Shown here: positions 53,709-62,085 of the stretch, piece by piece
Layout of the letters: each line of letters begins with the position of its first letter
Numbering within the stretch: position 1 is the first letter of the stretch
From: a candidate division TM6 bacterium SOIL31
GTDB taxonomy: Bacteria > Babelota > Babeliae > Babelales > Vermiphilaceae
Direction: 5' to 3'
NCBI GenBank assembly: GCA_001468865.1
Contig: LDIY01000006.1
Location: 1 to 64,000, forward strand
DNA length: 64,000 nt
Notes under the pieces: generated by a model
What the model saw: only the letters and a program-made list of their open reading frames with translations
Databases searched by the model: none
What the model was told of the DNA's origin: nothing
Position numbers and translations under genes: made by a program

Positions 53709-54839
53709 ATGTCTTACTTTAGATTTGAACTCATTCATCAATCCAAAAAATCTCGTGCCCGTGTGGGCCGAATTCACACGCCCCACGGTATCATCGATAC
53801 GCCCAATTTTGTTGGTGTTGGTACTAATGGTGCGCTTAAGGCTCTTGATCCTGTTTTGGTAGACCACATTGGTTTGCAACTGATGTTTTGCAATACATAT
53901 CACCTGATGCTGCAACCTGGAACTAACGTAGTCAAACAGGCCGGCGGTTTGCATAACTTTATCAATAGAAAAATGCCTATTATTACTGATTCGGGCGGTT
54001 TTCAGGTATTTAGCCTGGCCTATGGCACGGTCAAAGATGAGCTGAAAAGCCGTGGACAAAAAACGGGCAATAACTTAGTGCTCAAAACCACTGAAGAAGG
54101 CGTGTTATTCCGATCTTATCGCGATGGCACCAAAATATTGCTCACGCCAGAAACATCAATTGCCGCGCAAAAAGATCTGGGAGCTGATATTATTATTCCT
54201 TTTGATGAACTGCCTCCCTATCACATCGATCCCAAAAAACTAATTAATTCACTGCATCGTACGCATCGTTGGGAAAAACGCTCTCTTGAAGCACATTTAA
54301 AAAACCCACAAAACCAAGCGATCTATTCCGTGATTCACGGCGGGATCAATAAAGAATTACGCAAAGAAAGTTGCGAATTTTTGACCAAGTTGCCATTCGA
54401 TGGCCATGCAATTGGCGGCAGTATGGGAAAAAATAGAACAGAGATGATTGAGATGCTGCAATTTATGATGCCATTGCTCCCAGAAGATAAACCAAATCAT
54501 TTACTGGGTATTGGTGATTTAGAATCAATTCAACCAATAGTAGAACTTGGCATTGATACATTTGATAGTTCTCATCCCACGCGCTGCGCACGCCATGGAT
54601 TGCTGTTTACTACCTGCGGAATGGTAAAAATTGGGCATGCAAGCAATCGCGCTCTTTTTAAACCTGTTGATGAAAAATGCAATTGCTACACCTGCAAAAA
54701 TTTTACCCGTGCATACCTGCATCATCTTTTTAAAGCAGCAGAACTCAGTGCTTACACACTTGCAACCATTCACAACCTCCACTTTATGGTGCAACTCATG
54801 GCAGAATATAGAAGAAAAATTTTAGATAACGAATTGTAA
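53709..54839 (+). CDS. tgt: Queuine tRNA-ribosyltransferase, with altered specificity residues
   Basis: 376 residues. It exchanges the G34 base of GUN tRNAs for preQ1 or queuine. The catalytic Asp94 (TDSGGFQ), the nucleophile Asp286 (TFDSSHPTR), and the zinc ligands CNCYTC plus a downstream His are intact. Substrate-pocket residues differ from classical bacterial Tgt: by alignment to Zymomonas Tgt, Cys158 is Leu168, Gln203 is His210, Leu231 is Ser238 and Val233 is Gly240. A Gly at the last site is the eukaryotic state that admits queuine. It is just downstream of the YhhQ-like transporter. Confidence 0.93.
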   Translation: MSYFRFELIHQSKKSRARVGRIHTPHGIIDTPNFVGVGTNGALKALDPVLVDHIGLQLMFCNTYHLMLQPGTNVVKQAGGLHNFINRKMPIITDSGGFQVFSLAYGTVKDELKSRGQKTGNNLVLKTTEEGVLFRSYRDGTKILLTPETSIAAQKDLGADIIIPFDELPPYHIDPKKLINSLHRTHRWEKRSLEAHLKNPQNQAIYSVIHGGINKELRKESCEFLTKLPFDGHAIGGSMGKNRTEMIEMLQFMMPLLPEDKPNHLLGIGDLESIQPIVELGIDTFDSSHPTRCARHGLLFTTCGMVKIGHASNRALFKPVDEKCNCYTCKNFTRAYLHHLFKAAELSAYTLATIHNLHFMVQLMAEYRRKILDNEL

Positions 54840-54847
54840 ATAAACCC

Positions 54848-55594
54848 ATGGTAAAAAAAATAGAATCAACCGAAAATCAACTCGTCAAACACGTAGTGCA
54901 ACTGCATGCATCAAAACACCGCGATAAACATCAAGAATTTATTGCTGAAGGATTTCGCACCATATCTACATTAGTGAATGCAGGTTGTACCCTAAAAACC
55001 ATGTTTACCATTGAAGAATTTTTGTATGATGCACAACAGATTGCACCACACACCTCAATAATCATAGTTTCGCCGACAGTAATGAAAAAAATAAGCACGG
55101 CACATACACCAAGCGGCTTTCTTGCGATATTTCAGATGCCTGTTCAACCATCATTTGATCAACTTGGTGCCGGAATTGTTCTTGCACAAATAGCAGATCC
55201 GGGTAACTTGGGAACACTCATCCGCACGGCAGCTGCCATGAACAGAAAAACAGTTGTGTGTGTGGAAACGGTTGATCCTTGGAACCCAAAAGTGGTCCAA
55301 GCAACTGCAGGCGCAATTGGCACTGTTGATCTTTTCTGTATTAATTGGCATGATTTAATGCTCAATAAAAAAAATGTGCGCTTATGCGCGCTTGTAGCAA
55401 CAGGAGGCAAAGGCCCGCAAGACGCAAATCTAAAAGACGCATTAATTGTAGTTGGTAATGAAGGCGCTGGCATACCTGATGCATGGGTTGCACAATGTGA
55501 TGAAAAAATGACGTTACCAATGCCAGGAAATTTTGAAAGTTTAAATGCAGCTGTTGCCGGATCTATTGCATTGTATTTGGCATCGACGAAGTAA
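54848..55594 (+). CDS. SpoU/TrmH family RNA 2'-O-methyltransferase
   Basis: 248 residues of the SPOUT class with a trefoil-knot SAM site. N-terminal substrate-binding domain is at residues 1-100. Motif 1 is IADPGNLGTLIRTA (about 116), motif 2 VVGNEGAGIPD, and motif 3 LPMPGNFESLNAAVAGSIALY. The target nucleotide (23S rRNA or tRNA) cannot be set from sequence. It starts eight bases after tgt, so both are probably co-transcribed. Confidence 0.88.
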   Translation: MVKKIESTENQLVKHVVQLHASKHRDKHQEFIAEGFRTISTLVNAGCTLKTMFTIEEFLYDAQQIAPHTSIIIVSPTVMKKISTAHTPSGFLAIFQMPVQPSFDQLGAGIVLAQIADPGNLGTLIRTAAAMNRKTVVCVETVDPWNPKVVQATAGAIGTVDLFCINWHDLMLNKKNVRLCALVATGGKGPQDANLKDALIVVGNEGAGIPDAWVAQCDEKMTLPMPGNFESLNAAVAGSIALYLASTK

Positions 55595-55758
55595 CCCTTC
55601 GATACATTCTACTCCGCTTCGCTCCATAGAACACTCAGGGCGAACGGGGTTTTGGATTTAACTTAATATAGAGAAAAAAATAACTAATAAATTCCCCCTT
55701 CCCGTTCGCCCTGAGTGTTCGCCGCAGCCGAAGGCAAAGGTGAAGGTATCGAAGGGTA
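55593..55758. repeat. Inverted pair of CCGTTCGCCCTGAG repeats
   Basis: The left unit runs ACCCTTCGATACATTC to ACTCAGGGCGAACGGGG (55593-55648). The right unit runs in reverse, CCCGTTCGCCCTGAGTG to GTATCGAAGGGT (55701-55758), and holds an inner CCGCAGCCGAAGGC stem. The pair fills the gap between the TrmH gene and the APC permease gene. Confidence 0.8.
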
Positions 55759-55780
55759 AAAATTAGAAGGCAGTTTGAAA

Positions 55781-57091
55781 ATGTCAACACAAAACAACAC
55801 CATCTCGCTCGGATCAGCAATCATCATCAATATGAACATCATCATCGGTTCTGGTGTTTTTATTAACACCACCGAACTTGCTCATCGCGCGGGTATTTTG
55901 GGAGGATTAAGTTATGTCCTTGTAGGAATTCTGATGTTTCCTCTCATACTCTCATTCGTAAAACTTTTAGAATATTATCCAAGCGGTGGGTTTTACGCAT
56001 TTTGCAGCAGCTCACTTCATCCGATTATTGGATTTATTAATACCTGGTGTTATTTCTTTGCAAAGTTATCTTCCGCGACCCTTTCTATCCATATTTTTAC
56101 CCTACTTGTACAAAAAACATTTCCCACCCTTACTATAATTAACCCCATCATCTTCGACCTTGCGGTTCTTGGCTGCTTGCTGGCCCTCAATATGCTTAAC
56201 GTCAAAACCGGAAGCAGAATTCAAAGTTGGGTGATGATCTTCAAATTATTTCCTCTTTTTTTTGTTATTACCTCAGGTATTATACTCTTAAACAGCAGTC
56301 ATATAACAGCCGTTGATGCATTATGGTCAGGTATTCCTTCAACTATTCCGCTTGTTTTGCATGCATTGCTTGGTTTTGAAGTAGCATGTGTGATCAGTAG
56401 AAACATTGAAAATCCTCGCATCAATGGTCCGCGCGCCATACTTTTTTCCTATGCAGCAGTGATTGTTTTATTCGTTGCATATCAAACTATTTTTTATAGT
56501 CTTATCGGCACCGATCTTGCCATGCAAATTGATTATCGCGGAGCGTTTCCTTTACTCATTAGTAAATTGGGTATCAGTGAGCATCTGCGCGATATCCTTG
56601 GACATCTTATTCATCTTGCTATTGCAACATCTGCATTAAGCGCCGCATTTGGTATTATTTATGCAAATCTCTGGAATTTATATTCCCTTGCGGAACTGAA
56701 GCACACCATTGCTCCAGCATTTATTATGCAGCGCAATAGCTTTAGTATTCCTTTTGTGTGCGTACTCGCACAAGGTGCCATCATGATTATCTATTTATTC
56801 ACCATTTTAGGCATACAAACAACATTCCAACAGCTCAGCGCATGTGGGGCAACCATTACCTACACATTAAGCATTCTGGGCTTACTCGCAACGCTCTACA
56901 AAAAAAATAAATCTTTGTGGACGCCAATATTGGGATTGGTGAATTGTGCAATTTTACTGAGTGCATCTGCCTATGCGATGCTCATTACACACAATCCATT
57001 ACCATTACAATTATTACTAGGAATTATTATTTTCGGTGTTATCATGTATGCAATATCAGGAAAATCAACATCAACAAAAGGCCAATCATGA
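55781..57091 (+). CDS. APC superfamily amino acid permease
   Basis: 436 residues, about 12 transmembrane helices. The first helix carries the APC signature (MNIIIGSGVFINT), and GFEVACVISRNIENPRINGPRA is the typical consensus after helix 6. It imports or exchanges amino acids; substrate not known. The ATG at 55781 follows GAAGG; a TTG two codons earlier is less likely. The stop overlaps the start of the next gene (ATGA), linking the permease with the small secreted family. Confidence 0.88.
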   Translation: MSTQNNTISLGSAIIINMNIIIGSGVFINTTELAHRAGILGGLSYVLVGILMFPLILSFVKLLEYYPSGGFYAFCSSSLHPIIGFINTWCYFFAKLSSATLSIHIFTLLVQKTFPTLTIINPIIFDLAVLGCLLALNMLNVKTGSRIQSWVMIFKLFPLFFVITSGIILLNSSHITAVDALWSGIPSTIPLVLHALLGFEVACVISRNIENPRINGPRAILFSYAAVIVLFVAYQTIFYSLIGTDLAMQIDYRGAFPLLISKLGISEHLRDILGHLIHLAIATSALSAAFGIIYANLWNLYSLAELKHTIAPAFIMQRNSFSIPFVCVLAQGAIMIIYLFTILGIQTTFQQLSACGATITYTLSILGLLATLYKKNKSLWTPILGLVNCAILLSASAYAMLITHNPLPLQLLLGIIIFGVIMYAISGKSTSTKGQS

Positions 57092-57513
57092 ACAAATTAT
57101 GCATCGCAATAATATTACTTTTTACATTCAACATCGCATCAGCTATGAACTTCTTGTGTGAGTTACCATGTAAAGAAGTTATCGAAGATCGCTTATATTG
57201 GGCAATTAGAGAACGATTTGATCAATCTTTGAGTTTTCAGTTTATGCAAGCAACAAATTTGCATAACATGGCTAAGCAACGCTATAAACCCTTGATTATT
57301 GCAAGCCGTGTTGATGGGGCGGTAGGCACATTTTGTGATAGAATGTCTGATGGTGATATAAGCCATAAAATCTTCAATATAAAAAAACCTCTTCAACAAA
57401 CCATTCTTTACCAAATGTTAAAAGATTATCCGATGGTAATAGTAGCATTGCAAAATAATTATAACCAACTACCCTATGATCTTTCACTGCTTAATGTAAA
57501 AGTGGATTACTGA
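57088..57513 (+). CDS. Small secreted protein, tandem family member 1
   Basis: 141 residues from the ATG at 57088, which overlaps the permease stop. Signal peptide (to about 21, ASAM). The mature part has the family module: EVIEDRLYWAIRERFDQSL, then a helical region, and a C-terminal LLYQMLKDYP-like stretch (here ILYQMLKDYPMVIVALQNNY). It is the most divergent of the four paralogues. Upstream in-frame codons would sit inside the permease gene. Confidence 0.68.
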   Translation: MNKLCIAIILLFTFNIASAMNFLCELPCKEVIEDRLYWAIRERFDQSLSFQFMQATNLHNMAKQRYKPLIIASRVDGAVGTFCDRMSDGDISHKIFNIKKPLQQTILYQMLKDYPMVIVALQNNYNQLPYDLSLLNVKVDY

Positions 57514-57556
57514 GAAAAAAAATTATTTCTAAAAAATAGTAACCGGAGAGCTTTTC

Positions 57557-58231
57557 ATGAAACATTTTATGCTTGCATCCCTACTTTTATTTACTGCATC
57601 TATAAGTTTATCTGCCATGGAACCAGCAGGTGAAATTAGCCCCCGACTACCATCAGAACAAGTTTTGCGTGAGCGCTTGGGCACCATTTCAGAATGCAAA
57701 CATTTCATTGAAAACAGTCCCATCATTTCCCTGTTTGCAGGACAAAAAAAATATGCTCCTGCAGTTTACATGCTCATTAGCTTTGAAAAAGATATGTATG
57801 CAGAAAAATTCCAAAAAATGCCTGGTATAGCTAAGTTAGTTTTTCAGGTAGAAGCAGTAAAACCAAAGATGGTAGAACTCATTTTACAAGATCACCCAGC
57901 TGCAATAGAATTTCTTAAAAAAGAAAAAATTATGACGAGTCCCATTCAACTTGCATCAGAAAAGGCTTTGCACAAGGATTTCAGCAATAAAGGACTTGAT
58001 CATTTTGCGGACAAAACTTCTGTTGTAAAACTTCTGGCGGATCAAAAAAAATATCCCTCTGAAGTTTTCATGATAGTGGTGACCCAAATGGAGGAATATA
58101 TTAACTTATTACCCGCTAATCCGCTCATAAGAAAAGCACAAATGACTCTCATTCCTACCATCATCGACATTATTTTTGAAAAAGAGCCTCAGGCAATAGA
58201 ATGGTTAAAGATGGATGGTTGGCTGAAATAA
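57557..58231 (+). CDS. Small secreted protein, tandem family member 2 (two modules)
   Basis: 224 residues with a signal peptide (to about 20, LSAM) and CCGGAGAG upstream. It contains two copies of a roughly 90-residue module. The first is LRERLGTISECKHFIENSPIISLFAGQKKYAPAV... then VELILQDHPAAIEFLKKE. The second is LHKDFSNKGLDHFADKTSVVKLLADQKKYPSEV... then IIDIIFEKEPQAIEWLKMDG. Module core: helix, F-A, SI/SV, L-GQ, aromatic, and a closing AIEWLK-type helix. Unknown function. Confidence 0.72.
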   Translation: MKHFMLASLLLFTASISLSAMEPAGEISPRLPSEQVLRERLGTISECKHFIENSPIISLFAGQKKYAPAVYMLISFEKDMYAEKFQKMPGIAKLVFQVEAVKPKMVELILQDHPAAIEFLKKEKIMTSPIQLASEKALHKDFSNKGLDHFADKTSVVKLLADQKKYPSEVFMIVVTQMEEYINLLPANPLIRKAQMTLIPTIIDIIFEKEPQAIEWLKMDGWLK

Positions 58232-58611
58232 TGAAATACATTCTTTGTGTTTCTCTCTTTTTGCTCAATATTACCAGTTTTACAGCTGAGCATATTGATT
58301 ACCATATTGATTATGGCGATATTCCTCCTATGTCATTAATAACCACCAGAATTACAGTATCTCCACCCGATGTACTTAAAGATCGATTAGAAAGATATGG
58401 ATTTTCTGACCTTGCAAAAACGACCAATATAGCAGAAGAAATTGGAGGACAAAGAAAAACTTTGATCACGCTCTTCCAACAACTCGAGCACATTTTTAAA
58501 CAATACAGCGCCGACAATGTTATCACAAAACCTCAAAAGGTTTTTATACGATGTGTTGTCAATGACTTGGCAGCACTCGAGAAATTAGAAATCGAGGGAT
58601 ATTTAAAGTAA
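58231..58611 (+). CDS. Small secreted protein, tandem family member 3
   Basis: 126 residues, starting at ATG 58231 and overlapping the previous stop by one base (TAATG). Signal peptide then one module: PPDVLKDRLERYGFSDLAKTTNIAEEIGGQRKTL and the closing VVNDLAALEKLEIEGYLK. The TAATG junction means translation coupling with member 2. Confidence 0.72.
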   Translation: MKYILCVSLFLLNITSFTAEHIDYHIDYGDIPPMSLITTRITVSPPDVLKDRLERYGFSDLAKTTNIAEEIGGQRKTLITLFQQLEHIFKQYSADNVITKPQKVFIRCVVNDLAALEKLEIEGYLK

Positions 58612-58641
58612 AAAAACTCATTCAAAAAAAAAGGAATAATA

Positions 58642-59001
58642 ATGAAATACGTCCTACTCTTTCCCTTGCTCTCTCTCACTTCTATTTTCAGTATGGATCG
58701 CGAATATCAACTCCCTTCCTCAGAAGAAATCAAACAACGATTAATTCTTAAAGGTTTTCCATTTTTTGCACATAATAGCTCCATTGGTCAGTTAGGTGGT
58801 CAATCTTGGCGACCCCGACCACTTGCTACGCAAGTAAATTCAATAGTGACTCACTATATGGTGGCTCACTATCATGAACAACCTCGCCCCACTACACCAC
58901 GAGAATTCCAGATCATGAGAGTATTATTAAAAAATCATCCAAATGTCCTTGAAAGTCTAAAAAAAGAGTATTCTGACGATCGTTTTATTCGAGAAGATTA
59001 G
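58642..59001 (+). CDS. Small secreted protein, tandem family member 4
   Basis: 119 residues with a short signal peptide (to about 17, IFSM) and AAAAGGA upstream. One module: SEEIKQRLILKGFPFFAHNSSIGQLGGQSWRPRPLA and the closing MRVLLKNHPNVLESLKKEY. Converges with mraY with a seven-base gap. Confidence 0.72.
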   Translation: MKYVLLFPLLSLTSIFSMDREYQLPSSEEIKQRLILKGFPFFAHNSSIGQLGGQSWRPRPLATQVNSIVTHYMVAHYHEQPRPTTPREFQIMRVLLKNHPNVLESLKKEYSDDRFIRED

Positions 59002-59008
59002 GTATTTC

Positions 59009-60073
59009 TTATCGCAATTTCAGTGTAATCAACGTTAGTAGGCACAAAACCAAAGAAATAATACCAAAACGAGTAGTAATTCGCGATTCTGGCCATCCCA
59101 TTAGTTCAAAATGATGATGGATAGGAGCCATTTTAAACATTCTTCTACCAAAATGACGCACTGAAAGCACTTGCAGTATTACCGACACCGTTTCAAGCAC
59201 AAAAAGCCCCCCAGAAATGGCGAGCAAGAGCTCTTGTTTGGCCATAATTGCCATTAAAGCAAGCCCTGCCCCCAAGGCCAAAGACCCCACATCTCCCATA
59301 AAAATCTGAGCTGGATAGGTGTTATACCACAAAAATCCTAAGGATGATCCAATTAAAATGGCTCCTATGATGGCAATTTCGGCCGTTCCTGCAAAGGGAA
59401 TGTGAAGATAGTGTGCTAGGCCATAATGACCCGCAAGATAGCAAATGAGGGCAAATGTGGCGAAATTGGGCAAAAGTGAGCCAATAGCAAGCCCGTCAAG
59501 ACCATCTGTTAGATTTACCGCATTACTACAGCCTACGATGATAAATACAGCCCAGGGAACAAAAAAGAAGCCCAAATCTGGCCTACAATGCTTAAAAAAG
59601 GGAAAAATGAGCTCAGTAGAGAAAGGCGTGAAAAAAAGGAGGCCAACGGCCACCAAAGAGGCGATTAAAAGCTGCAATTTGAACTTTGTACCCGATGAAA
59701 TACCCTTTTGAGCGTGTATTTTATTCCAATCGTCCCAAAAACCTACCATTCCAAAGCCCATAATGCAGAATAAGAAGATCCATACCTGCATATTTGCTAA
59801 ATCGCACCATAAAAGCGTATTAATGAGCACAATAGCTAGGATAAACACCCCCCCCATGGTAGGCATACTATCTTTAGCCCGATGGCTCTCTGGGGTGCTT
59901 TCTCGCGCTTTTGACCGGAAAAAACGCTGAGAAATGGCTAAAAAATAGTCCCCACCGAGCAAAAAACAGAATAAAGAGCTCAGCAAAGACGCTACTGCAC
60001 GCACACTTACATAGTGCATTACATTAAAAAAAGGCCAATAAAACTTTAAATAATATGATAAATGGTATATCAT
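59009..60073 (-). CDS. mraY: Phospho-N-acetylmuramoyl-pentapeptide transferase
   Basis: 354-residue, ten-helix enzyme that attaches phospho-MurNAc-pentapeptide to undecaprenyl phosphate to make lipid I. Motifs are SHRAKDSMPTMGG (usually H-x-xK-xx-TPTMGG), the Asp pair in GFWDDWNK, NLTDGLDGLA, GDVGSLALG and APIHHHFE. The ATG at 60073 aligns with the N-terminus of other MraY proteins. The Mg-binding Asp and His residues are intact. Not linked to other mur genes here. Confidence 0.94.
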   Translation of the reverse strand: MIYHLSYYLKFYWPFFNVMHYVSVRAVASLLSSLFCFLLGGDYFLAISQRFFRSKARESTPESHRAKDSMPTMGGVFILAIVLINTLLWCDLANMQVWIFLFCIMGFGMVGFWDDWNKIHAQKGISSGTKFKLQLLIASLVAVGLLFFTPFSTELIFPFFKHCRPDLGFFFVPWAVFIIVGCSNAVNLTDGLDGLAIGSLLPNFATFALICYLAGHYGLAHYLHIPFAGTAEIAIIGAILIGSSLGFLWYNTYPAQIFMGDVGSLALGAGLALMAIMAKQELLLAISGGLFVLETVSVILQVLSVRHFGRRMFKMAPIHHHFELMGWPESRITTRFGIISLVLCLLTLITLKLR

Positions 60074-60082
60074 GCTTACAAT

Positions 60083-60116
60083 CCCATGCTTCGCTTATTC
60101 TTCGCATGGGGACCCC
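60083..60116. repeat. GGGGTCCCC palindromic repeat, copy 4
   Basis: CCCATGCTTCGC at the left and TTCGCATGGGGACCCC at the right form a hairpin; reversed it reads GGGGTCCCCATGCGAAG. It lies in the promoter region between mraY and the secreted protein gene. A partial half-copy, GGGGTCCCTTTGACG, follows at 60192. Confidence 0.8.
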
Positions 60117-60291
60117 AATTAAGAATAATTAAGAAAATACTGTCGTATATAGCTCCATAATAATGAAAATAGCGATTAATTCAACTCTTTTGGGGTCCCT
60201 TTGACGATAAAAGCAGACAAGGGTAGACTAGTAGTAAGATCAATAAAAGTAGGTCACAATACATAACCTTCCCAAACTAGAAGGATTTTCT

Positions 60292-60909
60292 ATGAAAAAT
60301 ACATTAAAAAAGAGTATTTTGAGCGCAATAGCATTGGTCTCCTTATCAGCAGCATCAACTGCATACACAGGATCCACTGATAATGAAATAACAGCAAACA
60401 ATATCGCCAAGGTGAATCTGATTGGCAAACTGGCGTATGCAGAAGAAAAGCATATTTCGGACTTTTTCAATCCATCAGTCAAAACAAAGTATTCTGTTCT
60501 TTACGATGCCATTGTAAATGTAATCCAAGATGCAACAAGAAGCTTTGAACCGACAACACGTACGGTGGGTAATGAAATAACAAAAATGATTTATGATATT
60601 GCTGATTATGCATTGCAACAATTTAATATCCCACTTTCTATTATGAAAAAGTACAACGGTAAGCCTTCAAGTGAAGCGGGTGCCTTTTCAGTAGAAATCA
60701 AAAGAGATTTTAATGCAGAAAAAGTTTTTGGTGAATTGATCGCCAAACTTAAAGTATTGAAATCTAAAGCGATGAAAGCTTGTGAAACTGAGTTGGTTGA
60801 GAAAATCGATACAGTTATCGCTATGCTTGAAAAGAAGAGAAAAGAATGGAATGCCAAATCTGACTTTGTCCTCTTTGCAGGATTAAAAGTAAGAATGGAT
60901 GCTAAGTAA
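60292..60909 (+). CDS. Secreted hypothetical helical protein
   Basis: 205 residues with a signal peptide (to about 24) and GAAGGA upstream. The mature domain is helical and Lys/Glu-rich (AEKVFGELIAKLKVLKSKAMKA). No family recognised. It is followed by a strong terminator, and its gene is a single unit. The layout resembles the protein at 14758, but not clearly its sequence. Confidence 0.62.
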   Translation: MKNTLKKSILSAIALVSLSAASTAYTGSTDNEITANNIAKVNLIGKLAYAEEKHISDFFNPSVKTKYSVLYDAIVNVIQDATRSFEPTTRTVGNEITKMIYDIADYALQQFNIPLSIMKKYNGKPSSEAGAFSVEIKRDFNAEKVFGELIAKLKVLKSKAMKACETELVEKIDTVIAMLEKKRKEWNAKSDFVLFAGLKVRMDAK

Positions 60910-60930
60910 TATAATATAGCTACTAATTCA

Positions 60931-60963
60931 AAGAGGTGCGTTTAAATACGCACCTCTTTTTTT
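60931..60963 (+). terminator. Rho-independent terminator
   Basis: AGAGGTGCGT and ACGCACCTCT around a 6-base loop followed by Ts, 22 bases after the secreted protein gene. Confidence 0.93.
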
Positions 60964-60981
60964 ATTACATATCAATTGCAA

Positions 60982-61881
60982 CTAATCTTTCTGAGAACCT
61001 TTATTAAACAGTTCTTCATGCAATCGGTTTGCTATTCCTTTGCAGCACTCCTTATCTTCGCCTTCTTGCAATTTGCATTGCGCTTCAAGGCCTTGCCCTA
61101 AAGTATTCAAAATATAAGATTTATTTCCCCACTGTATGTAGCGGCTATTGTCACATAAATCACGCACGGATGCATACATTTGCTCAGGAGATTCAAGAGC
61201 TTCTTTGTCTGTTGATGTAGCATTATTTTCAAGCCCCAGCGCTTTTTTTAGCAGTGCATGCGCCTCTTCAACAATAATTCCACACTGCTCCTCACGCCAT
61301 TGTTCTTTTTGGCATATTCCACACGCAAATATTTCTAAACGTTTCTGTAATAGCTCTTGATTTTTGGGATATTCATGTAAGTGTATAAAGGCGAATTCAG
61401 CCAAATTTGCATAAGCTGTTATGAGCTGAGTGCATACTTGCCCGCCATACCTTCCATCAGGATTGATAGAACATCGTTTTTCCATTATTGCAGTAATTAC
61501 CTTATTTGGTTCAACAACTAGTGGATCTGCAGTAGGATTTTTTTCTCGAGCTTTTTGGGCACATTTATCCCATTGCTCATTCTCAATTTCCTGCAAAACA
61601 CTCAATTTATCTTCTGCTGTTTTGTGTTGAGCTGCTAATGTCTCATATCCTTCATTAATGCTTTCAGAAATTTCGATTTCAAATGTGAGCCTATCTCTTT
61701 CTACCGTAAGCTTTCTTTCTGCTTCCTGTTCACCAAAATGCCTTGCAAATACTCTCAGGCGGTCCAATAGACTTCGTTCATGTTTCAAGTCTTCCAAAAT
61801 ACGCTCACAGGCTCCTAAAGTGCCGCCTGATCCTTGTATCAGAAGTATAAGAAAAGCGATAATGTGCAATTGTTTCGCCAT
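60982..61881 (-). CDS. Secreted Cys-rich helical protein
   Basis: 299 residues with a signal peptide (to about 23, LGAC) and about ten Cys residues, several paired (CGIC, CQ, ECC). The LGAC segment could be a lipobox, so lipidation is possible. Helical regions with coiled-coil character lie at 30-110. No family was recognised. Confidence 0.6.
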   Translation of the reverse strand: MAKQLHIIAFLILLIQGSGGTLGACERILEDLKHERSLLDRLRVFARHFGEQEAERKLTVERDRLTFEIEISESINEGYETLAAQHKTAEDKLSVLQEIENEQWDKCAQKAREKNPTADPLVVEPNKVITAIMEKRCSINPDGRYGGQVCTQLITAYANLAEFAFIHLHEYPKNQELLQKRLEIFACGICQKEQWREEQCGIIVEEAHALLKKALGLENNATSTDKEALESPEQMYASVRDLCDNSRYIQWGNKSYILNTLGQGLEAQCKLQEGEDKECCKGIANRLHEELFNKGSQKD

Positions 61882-62085
61882 AAAGTAACCCTTTGGATTA
61901 AATGTGTTTTGTATACTGCTGATTAAATGTATCGATAAACTATTTTTTGTACAGAAGACAGCTTATTATGTCAGCATTATATGCAAACATCATCACTGCT
62001 TATTCCTCTTGCAGACAAAAACTCAATAGGATAAGCTAAAATAGATTTGCAAAAAACTTTCAAATGTATACTTTTTTGGGACACA

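Noticed and set aside
56917-57087. Longer start for the first tandem-family protein
   Set aside because: It would lie inside the APC permease gene; the ATG at 57088 gives a signal peptide and an ATGA overlap.
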